Below, piece by piece: positions 1 through 5,149 of a stretch of 7,824 bases of DNA (positions within the stretch are counted from its first letter, which is position 1; every line of letters starts with the position of its first letter). The notes below the pieces were generated by a model. It saw nothing but the letters and a program-made list of their open reading frames with translations. It was not told the DNA's origin and did not search any database. This DNA comes from an uncultured Oscillibacter sp. GTDB taxonomy: Bacteria; Bacillota; Clostridia; Oscillospirales; Oscillospiraceae. The stretch covers positions 1 through 7,824 of the forward strand of contig URXS01000086.1 of NCBI GenBank assembly GCA_900551885.1. Direction: 5' to 3'. The position numbers and the translations under genes are program-made.

Positions 1-321
1 CAGCACGATGGCGATGGCGGGCGAGACGAGCCGCAGTCCGTCGGCGCGCATCGAACTGAAGAAGCCCGGCCCCACCTGAAGGCCGAGGGCGTAGACGAAG
101 ATCACCAGTCCGAAACTCTCGGCATAGGTCAGCATCGCCGGGTCGAGCGAAAGCCCGAAATGCCCGGCCAGAATGCCCACGAAGAAGATGAAGGCCGTTC
201 CGAGCGAGATTCCGAAAAAGCGGATCTTTCCCAGTCCGATACCGATCGTCGAGATGAGCGAAACCACCACGACGGCCTGCAAAGCCGAGTGCTCGACGAA
301 CAATTCTTTAAGCCATTCCAT
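1..321 (-). CDS. YidE/YbjL (AspT-type) membrane transporter, N-terminal part
   Basis: The minus strand reads from an ATG at 321-319 in frame to the window edge, giving 107 residues that begin MEWLKELFVEHSALQAVVVV. The product is very hydrophobic. After a short amphipathic start come alternating hydrophobic segments with glycine-rich turns, including GIGLGKIRFFGISLG at about residues 27-41 and the conserved-looking stretch YALGLQVGPGFFSSMR at about residues 77-92. That pattern is the N-terminal half-repeat of the YidE/YbjL duplication family, which contains the aspartate:alanine antiporter AspT. Family members are about 550 residues with two such repeats around central TrkA-C domains, so about 80% of the gene lies outside the window. 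The substrate cannot be told from this part. The start is supported by a purine-rich GAAGGA directly before ATG and a Bacteroidota-type -7 box about 24 bases upstream. Recognition is from sequence memory; the family is fairly secure, the function is not. Confidence 0.8.
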   Translation of the reverse strand, partial: MEWLKELFVEHSALQAVVVVSLISTIGIGLGKIRFFGISLGTAFIFFVGILAGHFGLSLDPAMLTYAESFGLVIFVYALGLQVGPGFFSSMRADGLRLVSPAIAIVL

Positions 322-344
322 TCCTTCAACTGTTGAAACCGTTG

Positions 345-352
345 CAAAAGTA
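345..352 (-). promoter_or_regulatory. Bacteroidota-type -7 box for the AspT-like gene
   Basis: On the minus strand these bases read TACTTTTG, an exact fit to the TAnnTTTG -7 consensus of the Bacteroidota primary sigma factor. The box is 23 bases from the ATG at 321, so the leader would be short. I do not see a good TTTG -33 element at the usual distance, so the assignment rests on one box and its position. Confidence 0.5.
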
Positions 353-554
353 GGTCAAATTTTCCGGATTGCCGCTTTTTTGCAGAACGAAAAGTGGTCC
401 GTATGCGTCCGGGCGTATTATTTTGCCTTTTCGGGGTATGACATTTTGGTCGAGCCTTATTACAAAAACGCTCTACCTATTGTGGGTTGGGATAATTTGT
501 GACTTATTAGTCAAAACGGGTGCTGAAACGCCTCAAAAACAGGAAAACGCCACG
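353..554. other. Gene-free stretch between the AspT-like gene and the insertion sequence
   Basis: This AT-richer stretch lies between the aspT-like promoter and the left inverted repeat of the IS. Short plus-strand frames run through it but match no family I know and overlap the promoter. Near its right end (510-528) it carries a copy of the IS terminal repeat core, GTCAAAACGGGTGCTGAAA, 50 bases outside the inner repeat. It may be the flank of an older insertion or a part of the IS end. No RNA gene is seen. Confidence 0.4.
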
Positions 555-574
555 CTATAGGTCAAAACGGGTGC
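555..574 (+). repeat. Left terminal inverted repeat of the IS
   Basis: CTATAGGTCAAAACGGGTGC here matches the reverse complement of 1729-1748 at all 20 positions. It lies in the loop and stem of a possible hairpin: GCCACGCTAT at 549-558 pairs perfectly with ATAGCGTGGC at 577-586, leaving an 18-base loop that holds most of the repeat. Confidence 0.8.
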
Positions 575-639
575 CGATAGCGTGGCATTCTATTTGATTT
601 TCAGTATATTTTGGCATTTGAAAATATAGAAATTGCATT

Positions 640-1585
640 ATGAACAAAAAAATGCCCGACATGCAATTCCCCCATTGTAAAGAAGGACGGAAAACGCAAA
701 AGCGTCCAACGATACAAGTGCATGGTTTGTGGACGCCGCTTCAGCGGCGGGCGTGATTTTACAAAAGAAGACATCTGGGAGATGTACCTGCACGGCAAGC
801 AGACAATAGCCCAGATCAGTGAAACTACAGGTCTCAGTGCTTCGACCGTGACACGTCGGCTTGCCTCCATTTCGTTCAGCTGGGAACAGCCTAGGATCAA
901 AGGAAGCGGTGTGATACATCTCGACGCCACGTATTTTGGGCGCAATACAGGAGTGCTGCTGGCTCTGGAAAGCGGAAGCGGCAGACTTCTTTACATGAAG
1001 CATATCGCCCACGAGCACATCAGTGATTACGAGGACGCTGTGAAACATATAGTAGGATGCGGGTATGCCATTCAGGGGATTGTCATTGATGGTTTTCAAA
1101 AGCTGTTTACCGTCCTTTCGGAATACAGAATACAGATGTGCCAGTTCCACATGGTGGCGATAATAAGAAGAAAACTGACCAAGAATCCGCAACTTGAGGC
1201 AGGAAAGGAGTTATTGGATCTTGCATACCGTCTAAAAGACATGAATGAAAGTGCATTCGTCAGTGCATTTGAGAAATGGAAGAGGAAATGGCATGACTTC
1301 CTGAAAGAAAAGACGGTCAACGAGATTACCGGACGCACGATATATACCCATCAACGGCTCAGATCTGCCATGGTCAGCATATCGACCTACCTTCCTTTTT
1401 TGTTTACATACGAGAAAGTCAGAGGTATGCCCAACACAAACAATATGATCGAAGGCACATTCACCGACATGAAGAAAGCCTTGCGGAATCATCCGGGAAT
1501 GATTGAGGAAAACCGCAAGCGGATGATGAACGGGTTTTTCTTGGCATATGCCAAATTGCATAATGAAAAAGGAGACAACCGCTAA
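640..1585 (+). pseudogene. IS256-type transposase, zinc-ribbon variant, with a one-base frame break near the start
   Basis: The intact frame runs from 653 to the stop at 1583-1585; its first in-frame ATG is at 722. Reading that frame back past 722 gives KKCPTCNS...YKCMVCGRRF, a CxxC/CxxC zinc ribbon that belongs to this family's N-terminus. No ATG, GTG or TTG opens it. The natural start, ATG AAC AAA at 640, is in another frame, off by one base at a run of seven A (646-652). With six A the protein would be MNKKCPTC... and 314 residues. After the ribbon comes a helix-turn-helix (about residues 55-77 of the repaired protein). Then comes a DDE-type core: Asp in LDATYF, Asp in VIDGFQ, the CQFH motif typical of IS256-like enzymes, and Glu in NNMIEGTF followed by KKALRNHPG. 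All catalytic positions are present. It would cut and join the element's ends. The break may be a sequencing error, a mutation or a slippage site. Confidence 0.8.
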
Positions 1586-1708
1586 GGCCATCTCCTGAAT
1601 CGCATTATGCATATTGGACGGCTTTATTCCTGGCGGAGGTGCTCCCCAGCAGAGCTCCGTTACGCTTTAAGCCGCAATGCAAAATAACAAAATACAGATG
1701 AATCCACC
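1586..1708 (+). other. IS 3' untranslated segment with a nested stem-loop
   Basis: Between the transposase stop and the right end the DNA can fold into nested stems. CGGCTT (1619-1624) pairs with AAGCCG (1669-1674), and inside it CGGAG (1634-1638) pairs with CTCCG (1655-1659). There is no T-run after it, so it is not a plain intrinsic terminator. It may be only an IS end structure. No ORF is supported. Confidence 0.35.
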
Positions 1709-1709
1709 A

Positions 1710-1739
1710 AAAACGGGTGCCATTTTCAGCACCCGTTTT
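1710..1739. repeat. Hairpin at the right end of the IS
   Basis: AAAACGGGTGC (1710-1720) and GCACCCGTTTT (1729-1739) are perfect 11-base arms around an 8-base loop. The right arm is part of the right terminal repeat, so the end carries a second, inverted copy of the repeat core just inside the element. A structure like this could act as a terminator that shields the element from, or the flank to, read-through, or could help the transposase recognise the end. Confidence 0.7.
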
Positions 1740-1748
1740 GACCTATAG
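1729..1748 (-). repeat. Right terminal inverted repeat of the IS
   Basis: GCACCCGTTTTGACCTATAG is the exact reverse complement of the left repeat at 555-574. The next bases inward continue to match the outer left copy at 510-528 better (GTCAAAACGGGTGCTGAAA, 19 of 19) than the inner left copy, which diverges after the C of GGGTGC. Confidence 0.8.
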
Positions 1749-1998
1749 AGCGAAAGCGCTCGCATCAAATATGTGTTCAAAAGTTTTGAATGGTCATATC
1801 ATACTGACAGACACCAGTATTACAACGATTTTAGCACCCGAAATGACCTATACGCCAAATATGGGCCGTTCGGATGTCGCGGAAGCTATGGTTACTCTGC
1901 GGTGGTTGCACGAAGCGATAGAAACAATGACAAATGGCGATGACCGTGCTATTAAAATTGTTCCTTACCATATTCCCGTTGTAAAATGGTGTGACTAA
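1749..1998 (+). pseudogene. Unrecognised gene, C-terminal fragment abutting the IS
   Basis: An open frame leaves the IS right end and runs about 83 codons to TAA at 1996-1998. I do not recognise it. The last 60 residues look like real protein: MTYTPNMGRSDVAEAMVTLR, then a helix-like WLHEAIETM, then the beta-like IKIVPYHIPVVKW. The frame continues back into the IS to an ATG at 1717, but that part encodes the terminal repeat, so the original start was probably elsewhere and is lost or replaced. Base composition is less GC-rich than the transporter genes on each side. A degenerate copy of the IS end lies inside it (1834-1852). The strong terminator at 2045-2077 on the same strand, 47 bases after the stop, supports this being the tail of a formerly transcribed gene. 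Whether anything is expressed now is unknown. Confidence 0.4.
1834..1852 (-). repeat. Degenerate copy of the IS terminal repeat
   Basis: GCACCCGAAATGACCTATA differs from the IS right repeat GCACCCGTTTTGACCTATA only in the three central bases (AAA for TTT), and has the same orientation 105 bases further out. It lies inside the unrecognised fragment. Confidence 0.5.
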
Positions 1999-2044
1999 CC
2001 CCAATTTATTGCAAGTATAACGAACTTGCAATGACATTCCAAAC

Positions 2045-2077
2045 AAAGACCCTTTAAACTCGGTTTAAAGGGTCTTT
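2045..2077 (+). terminator. Strong intrinsic terminator
   Basis: AAAGACCCTTTAAAC (2045-2059) and GTTTAAAGGGTCTTT (2063-2077) form a perfect 15-base stem with a three-base loop, followed by TATTTTT on the plus strand. It ends transcription from the fragment at 1749-1998. The minus-strand side is followed by TTTGTTT, so it may also stop transcripts of the convergent sugar transporter gene, whose stop is about 250 bases away. Confidence 0.85.
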
Positions 2078-2328
2078 TATTTTTGCCACTTTTTTGTCGA
2101 TATTTCAAGGCTGAACTTTGAAATTTCCTGTTTTTGGACTGGAATTTTCGAAATGCCCGATATAGTTCCGCCCCACCGTGATGAACGGAGCGGAAAGCGT
2201 TCCGGCGCTTTTGACCGCAAAGATGCCGGCTGGCGCTCGAACGAGTGCGACGCGGACGGGCAGTACCGGAGTACGTCCCATTCGCGCCGCACGAGAGCAA
2301 GAGCAAAAACGCCCTCTAAAATCGGGAA
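2078..2328. other. Intergenic region between terminator and sugar transporter gene
   Basis: About 250 bases without a supported gene. The part next to the terminator is AT-rich and contains a weak 7-base inverted repeat (ATTTCAA...TTGAAAT) near 2101-2123. The part from about 2160 is GC-rich. Frames through it on both strands show no recognisable protein. It is the downstream region of the minus-strand transporter gene. Confidence 0.4.
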
Positions 2329-2760
2329 TTAATCCTCTACGGGAATATCCTTGTTGACATTCTTCGAACCTACGAGCGCATAGAAGAGCATGTAGGCCAG
2401 ACCTGCGACAACCACCCAGTAGCTCGAGAGGTAACCTGCGAAGTCGGCTACGCCGCCCTGGATCAGCGGGAGGATACCGCCGCCGCAAACCATCACCATG
2501 AAGATACCCGAGCCCATGGAGGTGTATTTGCCGAGTCCCTCGACGGCGAGGTTGAAGATGCCGCCCCACATCACCGACGTGCAGAGACCGCACAGCGTGA
2601 GGAACATGACGCCGATGGGAACCTCGATCATGGCGAAGCCCGTACCCGTGAACACCGGCATGCGGCCCATCGTGTCGATCGGAGCGAAGATGCCCAGCAG
2701 CACGAAGACCAGCGCCACGACGGAAACCGCCGTCAGCTGCGCCTTACTCGAGACCTTGCC
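2329..2760 (-). CDS. FucP-type sugar MFS transporter, C-terminal part (joined to a foreign N-terminus)
   Basis: The minus frame from about 2760 to the TAA at 2331-2329 encodes roughly the last 143 residues of a major facilitator of the FucP/glucose-galactose permease group, common in Bacteroidota. Visible marks are GGKVSSKAQ at the start, typical of a cytoplasmic loop after a membrane helix in this group; several hydrophobic helices; TSVMWGGIFNLAVEGLGKYT; and GGGILPLIQGGVADFAGYL followed by a final helix and a short charged tail, VNKDIPVED. In the complete family (about 400-430 residues) these are the last four or five helices of twelve. The first two thirds are missing. In their place the frame continues without a stop into an unrelated AI-2E-type protein. 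The protein would import a sugar with protons if whole. Family call is fairly sure; substrate is not. Confidence 0.75.
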   Translation of the reverse strand, partial: GKVSSKAQLTAVSVVALVFVLLGIFAPIDTMGRMPVFTGTGFAMIEVPIGVMFLTLCGLCTSVMWGGIFNLAVEGLGKYTSMGSGIFMVMVCGGGILPLIQGGVADFAGYLSSYWVVVAGLAYMLFYALVGSKNVNKDIPVED

Positions 2761-2785
2761 GCCGATGATGCCGCCGCCGGAGCTG
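2740..2785. other. Probable junction between Bacteroidota and Clostridia sequence
   Basis: On the minus strand, codons for SSGGGIIGG (AI-2E-like) run directly into KVSSKAQ (FucP-like). Gene content, promoter type and codon style change here. The GC-rich repeat of Gly/Ile codons at about 2758-2779 could be shared by both parent genes and so serve as the microhomology for a false join or a recombination. The exact base cannot be fixed from one sequence. Confidence 0.65.
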
Positions 2786-3282
2786 AGCAGGCCGCTGCCC
2801 AGACTCTGGGCGAACTCCAGGGCCTTCCGGGAGAGGCTCTGCCAGTCCATATCCAGCTCCGCAATGAAGTCCTGGATCATGGGCAGGTAGGCGGAGAGCT
2901 TCTCCAATTGGGCCTGGAGGCGGCGGATGGCCACGGGCACCTGGCTGGCGATGGAACCGGCCGCCTCGGCGATGCCGGGGCCAATGACCCAGGAGGCCAG
3001 AGCCAGCACGCCCAGTACCGCCGCCAATGTCAGCAGCAGCGCCAGGGGCCGCCGGGTCTTGGCGCCCCGAGTCGCCGCCGGGAACAGATGCCGCTCGATG
3101 GCCCGCATGGGCACGTTCAGCACGAAGGCGATGGCGCACCCCAGCAGGAAGGGGCTGAGGATGCCAAACAGCCAGACCACGGCGGCGATGACCGTCCCCA
3201 GGTTCTGCAGGATGCAGTAGAAGGCCACACCGCCGCAGATCACCAGCAGCAGGCCCTTGATGTTTCCTTTGTTGAAGTCCAT
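2761..3282 (-). CDS. AI-2E/YtvI-type transporter family protein, N-terminal part
   Basis: ATG at 3282-3280 opens a frame whose first 175 or so residues look like the AI-2E transporter (former UPF0118, YtvI/PerM-like) family. There is a first hydrophobic helix (about residues 10-24), a second with the typical turn LSPFLLGCAIAFVLNVPMRAIE (about 42-63), a basic segment TRGAKTRRP, a third helix (about 80-103), then a long amphipathic stretch (about 105-165) with many Gln, Leu and Ser that corresponds to the family's large soluble insert. Full members are about 350-400 residues with eight or so helices, so the C-terminal half is absent; from about residue 176 the frame is FucP-like. It follows the gamma-carbonic-anhydrase-like gene by 46 bases on the same strand, so the two are likely cotranscribed. 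A purine-rich AAGGAAACC lies before the start, with loose spacing. The exported substrate of such proteins is often unknown; the autoinducer name should not be read literally. Confidence 0.75.
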
Positions 3283-3328
3283 ACCTCTGGTTTCCTTTCG
3301 CGGATTTTCACCGGATGGGAAGCGGCGT

Positions 3329-3811
3329 TCAGCCCTGGCGGCACTGCTCCGCCGCGTGGAGATAGCCCCGGGCGGATTCCCGGTTGCCCTCGATCTCCTC
3401 CGCCGTCAGAGCCCGGACCACCTTGGCAGGGCTGCCCAGAACCATGGACCCGGCGGGGGCGTCCATCTTGCCGGTGACCAGGGCCCCGGCGCCCACGATG
3501 CAGTCGTCCCCGATTCTGGCGCCGTTGAGGACGATGGCACCCATACCAATCAGCACGTTGTCTCCCACGGTGCAGCCGTGGACGATGGCGCCGTGGCCGA
3601 TGGTGCAGCCCCGGCCCACCACGGTCTCCTCATGAAGGATGGCGCCGTCCTGAATATTGGTATCCTCCCCTACGGTGATGGCGCCCTCGTCACCCCGCAG
3701 CACCGCGTTGTACCAGATGTTGACGCCCTTGCCCAGCGTCACATCGCCCACAACAACAGCACCGGGGCAGATCAGTACGTTTTCGTCAGTTTCTCTCTGT
3801 TTGTAAGCCAT
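3329..3811 (-). CDS. Gamma-carbonic-anhydrase-like protein (YrdA/PaaY type)
   Basis: A complete 160-residue protein of the left-handed beta-helix, hexapeptide-repeat class. Repeats such as VVVGDVTLGKGVNI, TVGDNVLIGMGAIV and RIGDDCIVGAGALV cover about residues 12-130, followed by a C-terminal helix. The residues that mark the gamma-carbonic-anhydrase group are present: Arg39 and Asp41 in LRGDEG, Gln54 in NIQD, and His60, His73 and His78, the last two five apart as in the known zinc/iron site. It lacks the acidic loop of the Methanosarcina Cam enzyme, as do most bacterial short forms, several of which have weak or no measured activity. The length is near the family norm (160-180). AGAGG before the ATG at 3811 supports the start. 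It sits 29 bases after the aminopeptidase gene and before the AI-2E-like gene, in a likely operon. Hydratase activity is inferred from residues only. Confidence 0.88.
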   Translation of the reverse strand: MAYKQRETDENVLICPGAVVVGDVTLGKGVNIWYNAVLRGDEGAITVGEDTNIQDGAILHEETVVGRGCTIGHGAIVHGCTVGDNVLIGMGAIVLNGARIGDDCIVGAGALVTGKMDAPAGSMVLGSPAKVVRALTAEEIEGNRESARGYLHAAEQCRQG

Positions 3812-3840
3812 GATGATGCCTCTTTCTCTCTTGTAATCTG

Positions 3841-5082
3841 TCAGATCTCCGGGGCAAAGTTGCCGCCCACGAAGATAGGAATCTGGCGGCCGTCCCGGGT
3901 GGTGCCGGTGATGGTCAGATCCGGCGTGCCCACCATGAAGTCCACATGGGTGATGGAGTCGTTGAGCCCCCGCTCCTTGAGCTGGTCCTTGGTCATCTGG
4001 CGTCCGCCCTCAATGCAGGGGTAGGCCTCGCCGAAGGCGATGTGGCAGGCGGCGTTCTCGTCGAACAGGGTGTTGTAGAACAGGATCTTCTGGTTGGAGA
4101 TGGGACTGTCGTAAGGCACCAGGGCCACCTCGCCGAAGTAGGCGGCGCCCTCGTCCACGCTGATGGCGGCCTTCAACGCCTCCTCGCCCTGCTCCGCCCG
4201 GGCTTCCACGATCTTGCCCTCCCTCACCACAAAGTGGAATTTGTCGATGATGTGGCCGTCATGGGCCAGGGGCAGTGAGGCGTACACCACGCCGTTGACC
4301 CCGGTTTTCAGAGGAGCGGTGAAGATCTCCTCCGTGGGGATGTTGGCGATAAAGGACGTCCCGGCGGGTGTCTGGTCGTTGCCGGCCTCCCAGATGCAGC
4401 CCTCCGGCAGCTCGATGGTCAGGTCGGTGCCCAGGGCGTTGGTGTAGTGCAGGGACCGCAGGTCCAGCGCATTGAGCCGGGCGATCCGGCGGGCCAAGGT
4501 ATCCAGATGTTCCTGCCACTTCTCCACCGCTCTGCCGTCCCCGTTGATGCGGACGCATCGGAAGATGGCCTCCCACAGCCGGTCCATGGCCTCCGCCTCC
4601 GGCAGGTCCGGAAAGACCTTGGCGGCCCAGCTCGGAATGGGGATGGAGGCGATGCACCAGGGGAAGCCGCTGGACATCTGCAGCCGGTCAAAATCCTTCA
4701 GGGCCCTGCCGCTGGCCTGCTGGCTGCGGATCAGACGGTTGGGGTCCACGCCCTTGAGATTCTCCGGGTCCGAGGCGGAGATGGCCAGGTACGCCGCCCC
4801 CTCCAGGGCATAGTCGTTGTAGAAGTGCCGCCGCCACAGGGGCACCGTGTCGAACACGGAGTCCTCCGCGTAGAGGTATTTCATCCGCCCCAGGGCGTCG
4901 TCGCTCCAGTTCATGACCACCTCCCGGCAGCCGGCCTTATAGGCCTCGGCGGCGCAGAGCCGGGCAAAGAAGGCGCACTCCACCGGGGAGGAGATCACCA
5001 GAGTCTGCCCCTTTTGTACGTTCAGGCCCACCTGTACCAGCAGGCGGGCGTATTCCTGCAATTTTTCTTCCATGAAACGCAT
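3841..5082 (-). CDS. M29 family aminopeptidase (AmpS/PepS-like)
   Basis: A cytoplasmic metallo-aminopeptidase that removes N-terminal residues from peptides. The 413-residue protein matches the usual M29 length (about 370-415). The C-terminal half carries the two-metal site: Glu in NIPTEEIF (about residue 251), Glu311 and Glu318 in VDEGAAYFGEVALV, His347 in LFDENAACHIAFG, and His379 and Asp381 in THVDFMVG. These agree in order and spacing with the AmpS/PepS ligands. The N-terminal part (MRFMEEKLQEYARLLVQVGL onward) has the family's opening helix and QKGQTLVI. I chose ATG 5082 because GGAAAGG lies four bases upstream; ATG 5073 (MEEKLQ) is possible. The longer open frame to 5169 runs over the promoter and into the neighbouring gene, so it is not used. 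The gene is preceded by its own promoter and is followed by the gamma-carbonic-anhydrase-like gene after 29 bases. Confidence 0.92.
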   Translation of the reverse strand: MRFMEEKLQEYARLLVQVGLNVQKGQTLVISSPVECAFFARLCAAEAYKAGCREVVMNWSDDALGRMKYLYAEDSVFDTVPLWRRHFYNDYALEGAAYLAISASDPENLKGVDPNRLIRSQQASGRALKDFDRLQMSSGFPWCIASIPIPSWAAKVFPDLPEAEAMDRLWEAIFRCVRINGDGRAVEKWQEHLDTLARRIARLNALDLRSLHYTNALGTDLTIELPEGCIWEAGNDQTPAGTSFIANIPTEEIFTAPLKTGVNGVVYASLPLAHDGHIIDKFHFVVREGKIVEARAEQGEEALKAAISVDEGAAYFGEVALVPYDSPISNQKILFYNTLFDENAACHIAFGEAYPCIEGGRQMTKDQLKERGLNDSITHVDFMVGTPDLTITGTTRDGRQIPIFVGGNFAPEI

Positions 5083-5118
5083 GCATCCTTTCCGTAACAG
5101 AGATTGGGATTTGTACCC

Positions 5119-5147
5119 ATTGTACCGAATGATTGCCAGAAAGTAAA
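5119..5147 (-). promoter_or_regulatory. Sigma-A-type promoter for the aminopeptidase operon
   Basis: On the minus strand TTTACT (5147-5142) and TACAAT (5124-5119) are separated by 17 bases, matching four of six and five of six consensus positions. Transcription would begin near 5112, giving a leader of about 30 bases with the ribosome binding site GGAAAGG at its end. The promoter fills the gap right after the stop of the YihY-like gene, so the aminopeptidase, gamma-carbonic-anhydrase-like and AI-2E-like genes can be expressed separately from the upstream pair. Confidence 0.65.
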
Positions 5148-5149
5148 GG

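Larger units (their letters stand above)
555..1748 (+). mobile_element. IS256-like insertion sequence (variant zinc-ribbon type), about 1.2 kb
   Basis: A perfect 20-base inverted repeat bounds one transposase gene: CTATAGGTCAAAACGGGTGC at 555-574 and its exact reverse complement at 1729-1748. The outermost six bases, CTATAG, are self-complementary. They therefore read the same as a direct repeat, and the true tip could be 561/1742 with CTATAG as target sequence. No 8-9 base target duplication of the usual IS256 kind is visible next to either choice. Extra repeat copies sit outside both ends (510-528 and 1834-1852), so the element could be larger or could have landed in a related one. Both ends can fold (549-586 and 1710-1739). 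The Bacteroidota flanks agree with the style of the element. Confidence 0.75.

Noticed and set aside
173..502. Plus-strand frame of 109 codons at the left
   Set aside because: Its first part is antisense to the AspT-like gene and it crosses that gene's promoter. The last 35 residues look fairly protein-like but match nothing I know.
638..1192. Minus-strand frames over the transposase
   Set aside because: They overlap the DDE core and zinc ribbon of the transposase and show no family features.
1776..1790. Palindrome TTCAAAAGTTTTGAA as an operator
   Set aside because: It is inside the unrecognised coding fragment with no promoter next to it, and is AT-rich enough to arise by chance.
2329..3282. 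A single new 317-residue fusion transporter
   Set aside because: Each half is an incomplete domain of a different family, and the phylum signal changes at the same point. A chance in-frame join has a one in three probability, so the open frame is weak evidence for a real fused protein.
2908..3477. Plus-strand frame of 189 codons opposite the AI-2E-like and gamma-carbonic-anhydrase-like genes
   Set aside because: It has low-complexity composition, no start signal, and spans two genuine genes and their gap on the other strand.
4447..5097. Long plus-strand open frame of 216 codons opposite the aminopeptidase
   Set aside because: It lies wholly antisense to a well-recognised M29 enzyme with clear metal ligands. 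Long antisense frames are expected in GC-rich DNA, and the product is rich in Gly, Pro, Gln and His without a known domain.
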